The notes below the pieces were generated by a model that had not been told where the DNA came from, did not search any database, and saw only the letters and a list, made by a program, of their open reading frames with translations. The translations under genes were made by a program, and so were the position numbers. A stretch of DNA of 8,260 nucleotides, from positions 1 through 8,260 of the forward strand of contig CAMVIC010000063.1 in the NCBI GenBank assembly GCA_947167435.1, in the 5' to 3' direction. Numbering within the stretch: position 1 is the stretch's first letter; every line of letters begins with the position of its first letter. Shown here in pieces: positions 6,841 to 8,260 of the stretch. This stretch comes from an uncultured Clostridia bacterium. Lineage in GTDB: Bacteria; Bacillota_A; Clostridia; Oscillospirales; Oscillospiraceae.

Positions 6841-7983
6841 ATGAAAACAATGAAGAAGCTCGCATGCATGTTTATGGCTCTCGCCATGATCTTCGCTCTG
6901 GCTGCTCCCACCGCCTTTGCGGACGGGGCCATCAAGATCGGCGGTACCGGCCCGCTGACCGGCGGCGCTGCCATTTACGGAAATGCCGTCTACAATGCCG
7001 CGCAGATCGCCGTGGAAGAGATCAACGCCATGGGCGGCGTCCAGTTTGAACTGCGCTATGAGGACGACCAGCACGACGCCGAGAAGGCCGTCAACGCCTA
7101 CAACGCGCTGAAGGACTGGGGCATGCAGATTTCCATGAGCTCCGTCACCTCCATTCCCGCTGCGGCCACCTCCGCCGAGACCTTCAACGACCGCATCTTT
7201 GCCCTGACGCCTTCCGCCTCCGCTCTGGCTGTCGTTGAGGGCAAGGACAATGTCTTCCAGATGTGCTTCACCGACCCTGGCCAGGGCGACGCCTCTGCCC
7301 GATACATCGCCGGCAAGGGCCTGGCCACCAAGGTCGCCGTGATCTGGAAGAACGACGACGTGTACTCCAAGGGCATCTACGAGACCTTCATGGCCGCGGT
7401 TCCCGAGCTGGGCATTGAGGTCGTGAGCGACACCACCTTTGCCGACGGCAACAACACCGACTTCTCCGTGCAGATCGCGGACGCCCAGAGCAAGGGCGCA
7501 GAGCTTGTGTTCCTGCCCATGTACTACGACGCTGCCTCCCTGATTCTGACCCAGGCCGACAATGTGGGCTTCTATCCCTACTGGTTCGGTGTGGACGGCA
7601 TGGACGGCATCCTGACCCTGGAGGGCTTTGACACGGAGCTTGCCGAGGGCGTCATGCTGCTGACCCCCTTCAACGCCGACTCCACCGACGAGCGCACCGC
7701 CGCCTTCGTTGAGAAGTATCAGGAGCGCTTCGGTGAGGTCCCCAACCAGTTCGCTGCCGACGCCTACGACTGCGTTTACGCCTTTGCCCAGGCCTGTGAG
7801 GCCGCCGGCGTTACTGCCGACATGAGCAACGAGGAGATCTGCGCCGCCATGATCGAACAGTTCACCACCATGAGCTTCGACGGCCTGACCGGCGACGGCA
7901 TGACCTGGGGCGCGGATGGCACCGTCACCAAGGTTCCCCACGGCATGGTCATCCAGAACGGCGCCTACGTGGGCCTCGACTGA
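6841..7983 (+). CDS. livK: Branched-chain amino acid ABC transporter substrate-binding protein
   Basis: This 380-residue extracellular receptor of the LivJ/LivK type (periplasmic-binding-protein fold, Peripla_BP_6) captures an amino acid and delivers it to LivHM. Residues 1-27 form a signal peptide: MKTMKK, a hydrophobic core, then AFA before D28. The mature chain begins with the family hallmark IKIGGTGPLTG (about 31-41). SSVTSIPAAATS (about 100-111) and TPSAS (123-127) align with the ligand-contacting strands of LivJ, and FTDPGQGDASARYI (143-156) with the hinge-side region. The C-terminal lobe runs to 380, a normal length. There is no lipobox: the only Cys near the N-terminus is C9, before the hydrophobic core. 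That is odd for a monoderm Firmicute, where such receptors are usually lipoproteins. The start is set by AAGGAG 8 nt upstream. livH follows 182 bp later. Branched-chain specificity is inferred from the family and neighbour; related amides or other amino acids are possible. Confidence 0.92.
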   Translation: MKTMKKLACMFMALAMIFALAAPTAFADGAIKIGGTGPLTGGAAIYGNAVYNAAQIAVEEINAMGGVQFELRYEDDQHDAEKAVNAYNALKDWGMQISMSSVTSIPAAATSAETFNDRIFALTPSASALAVVEGKDNVFQMCFTDPGQGDASARYIAGKGLATKVAVIWKNDDVYSKGIYETFMAAVPELGIEVVSDTTFADGNNTDFSVQIADAQSKGAELVFLPMYYDAASLILTQADNVGFYPYWFGVDGMDGILTLEGFDTELAEGVMLLTPFNADSTDERTAAFVEKYQERFGEVPNQFAADAYDCVYAFAQACEAAGVTADMSNEEICAAMIEQFTTMSFDGLTGDGMTWGADGTVTKVPHGMVIQNGAYVGLD

Positions 7984-7997
7984 TCCCGAGTCCTGAA

Positions 7998-8022
7998 CGA
8001 AAACCCGATCATCCGGTTTTCG
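7998..8022 (+). terminator. Weak terminator-like hairpin after livK
   Basis: CGAAAACC (7998-8005) and GGTTTTCG (8015-8022) form an 8-bp stem; a 9-bp alternative closes CCG/CGG with one bulged C. It begins 14 nt after the livK stop and is followed by CTTTATCT rather than a clean T-run. It probably causes partial termination or protects the 3' end, allowing read-through to livH. Confidence 0.45.
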
Positions 8023-8042
8023 CTTTATCTCAGACCCCTGCA

Positions 8043-8081
8043 GCTTCCGGGATGGGCGCGCAAGCGTCCATCCCGGAAAGC
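8043..8081 (+). other. Strong GNRA-capped hairpin in the livK-livH gap
   Basis: The arms at 8045-8059 and 8064-8078 make 15 consecutive pairs with only one G-U, closed by the tetraloop GCAA, a stable GNRA type. Two further pairs (8043-8044 with 8080-8081) follow past a bulged A at 8079. No T-run follows, so it is not a standard intrinsic terminator. The likely role is to block 3' exonucleases and stabilise the upstream livK message. Confidence 0.7.
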
Positions 8082-8082
8082 A

Positions 8083-8136
8083 CGGATGCCCGGCGGAGAG
8101 CGGTCCGGTCACGGGCCTTTCTCCGCTGCGCATCCG
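8083..8136 (+). other. Long imperfect hairpin adjoining the first one
   Basis: CGGATGC (8083-8089) pairs with GCATCCG (8130-8136). Inside it, GCGGAGAG (8093-8100) pairs with TTCTCCGC (8119-8126), and GGTCCG (8102-8107) pairs with CGGGCC (8112-8117) around the loop GTCA. Together these give about 23 pairs with two single mismatches. It starts one base after the preceding hairpin and ends 16 nt before the livH ribosome binding site. No T-run follows. It may stabilise the livK message or affect livH translation. Confidence 0.65.
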
Positions 8137-8165
8137 AAGAGATTGCATCATCGAGGTAAAAAGGC

Positions 8166-8260
8166 ATGAGTTTTCTGAACTATCTGATCAGCGGCATCAG
8201 CCTGGGCAGCATCTACGCCATCATCGCCCTGGGCTATACCATGGTCTACGGCATCGCCAA
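8166..8260 (+). CDS. livH: Branched-chain amino acid ABC transporter permease LivH, N-terminal part
   Basis: The 31 complete codons visible at the window edge encode the start of an inner-membrane permease of the LivH type. The sequence GISLGSIYAIIALGYTMVYGIA (residues about 10-31) is the characteristic first transmembrane segment of LivH, which with LivM forms the translocation channel for the amino acid delivered by LivK. The ATG at 8166 is preceded by GAGGT (8153-8157) with 8 nt spacing. Having livH directly after the binding-protein gene is the usual order, and livM, livG and livF would be expected beyond the window. The 182-bp gap with strong hairpins suggests the permease is made at a lower level than the receptor. 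The 3' end of the gene is not visible. Confidence 0.9.
   Translation, partial: MSFLNYLISGISLGSIYAIIALGYTMVYGIA

Noticed and set aside
8043..8136. The two strong livK-livH hairpins as standard intrinsic terminators
   Set aside because: Neither is followed by a T-run, and livH downstream has its own ribosome binding site but no clear promoter after the hairpins.
6820..8151. A 443-codon minus-strand open frame opposite livK
   Set aside because: It is antisense to a convincing binding protein gene, crosses the hairpin region, and has a Gly/Val/His-rich composition typical of antisense frames in GC-rich genes.

Overview
The window looks like a chromosomal segment from a GC-rich, anaerobic, amino-acid-fermenting Firmicute, most likely a gut Oscillospiraceae-type clostridium. 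The reasons are the high GC content, the clostridial-type giant acyl-CoA dehydratase activase fusion, AAGGAG-type ribosome binding sites and a branched-chain amino acid ABC transporter. The species assignment is an inference; there is no rRNA in the window. No mobile element, CRISPR array, tRNA or prophage signature was seen.

Layout. (1) Positions 1-1999, plus strand: the 3' end of a VWA-like domain gene with a DTSAS metal-binding motif, then, 4 bp later, a 540-residue MoxR-type AAA+ ATPase. They form a VWA/MoxR pair. (2) Positions 2011-2040: a perfect 12-bp hairpin that serves as a bidirectional terminator between convergent genes. (3) Positions 2047-6261, minus strand: one 1404-residue protein joining two BcrAD/BadFG-type ATPase domains, a cysteine motif, a DUF2229-type region and a dehydratase D-component-like C-terminal half. 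Its promoter is an extended -10 type at 6298-6326. (4) Positions 6262-6497: a divergent AT-rich promoter region with two inverted repeats. (5) Positions 6498-6728, plus: a 76-residue hydrophobic small ORF with its own promoter and ribosome binding site, followed at once by an intrinsic terminator. (6) Positions 6841-7983, plus: a LivJ/LivK-type substrate-binding protein. It is followed by a 182-bp gap holding three successive hairpins, two of them very strong. (7) Positions 8166-8260, plus: the start of a LivH-type permease gene, which runs off the window.

How they work together. LivK and LivH are the extracellular receptor and membrane channel of one importer for branched-chain or related amino acids. 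The hairpins between them probably set the ratio of binding protein to permease. The small ORF and terminator ahead of livK form either an independent small membrane-protein gene or an attenuation leader for the transporter. The activase fusion belongs to a family that uses ATP to drive low-potential electron transfer for difficult reductions, such as the 2-hydroxyacyl-CoA dehydrations of amino acid fermentation. A link to the transporter is plausible from the divergent arrangement but is not shown. The most unusual parts are the single-chain double activase, the hairpin-packed livK-livH gap and the hydrophobic ORF/terminator leader.
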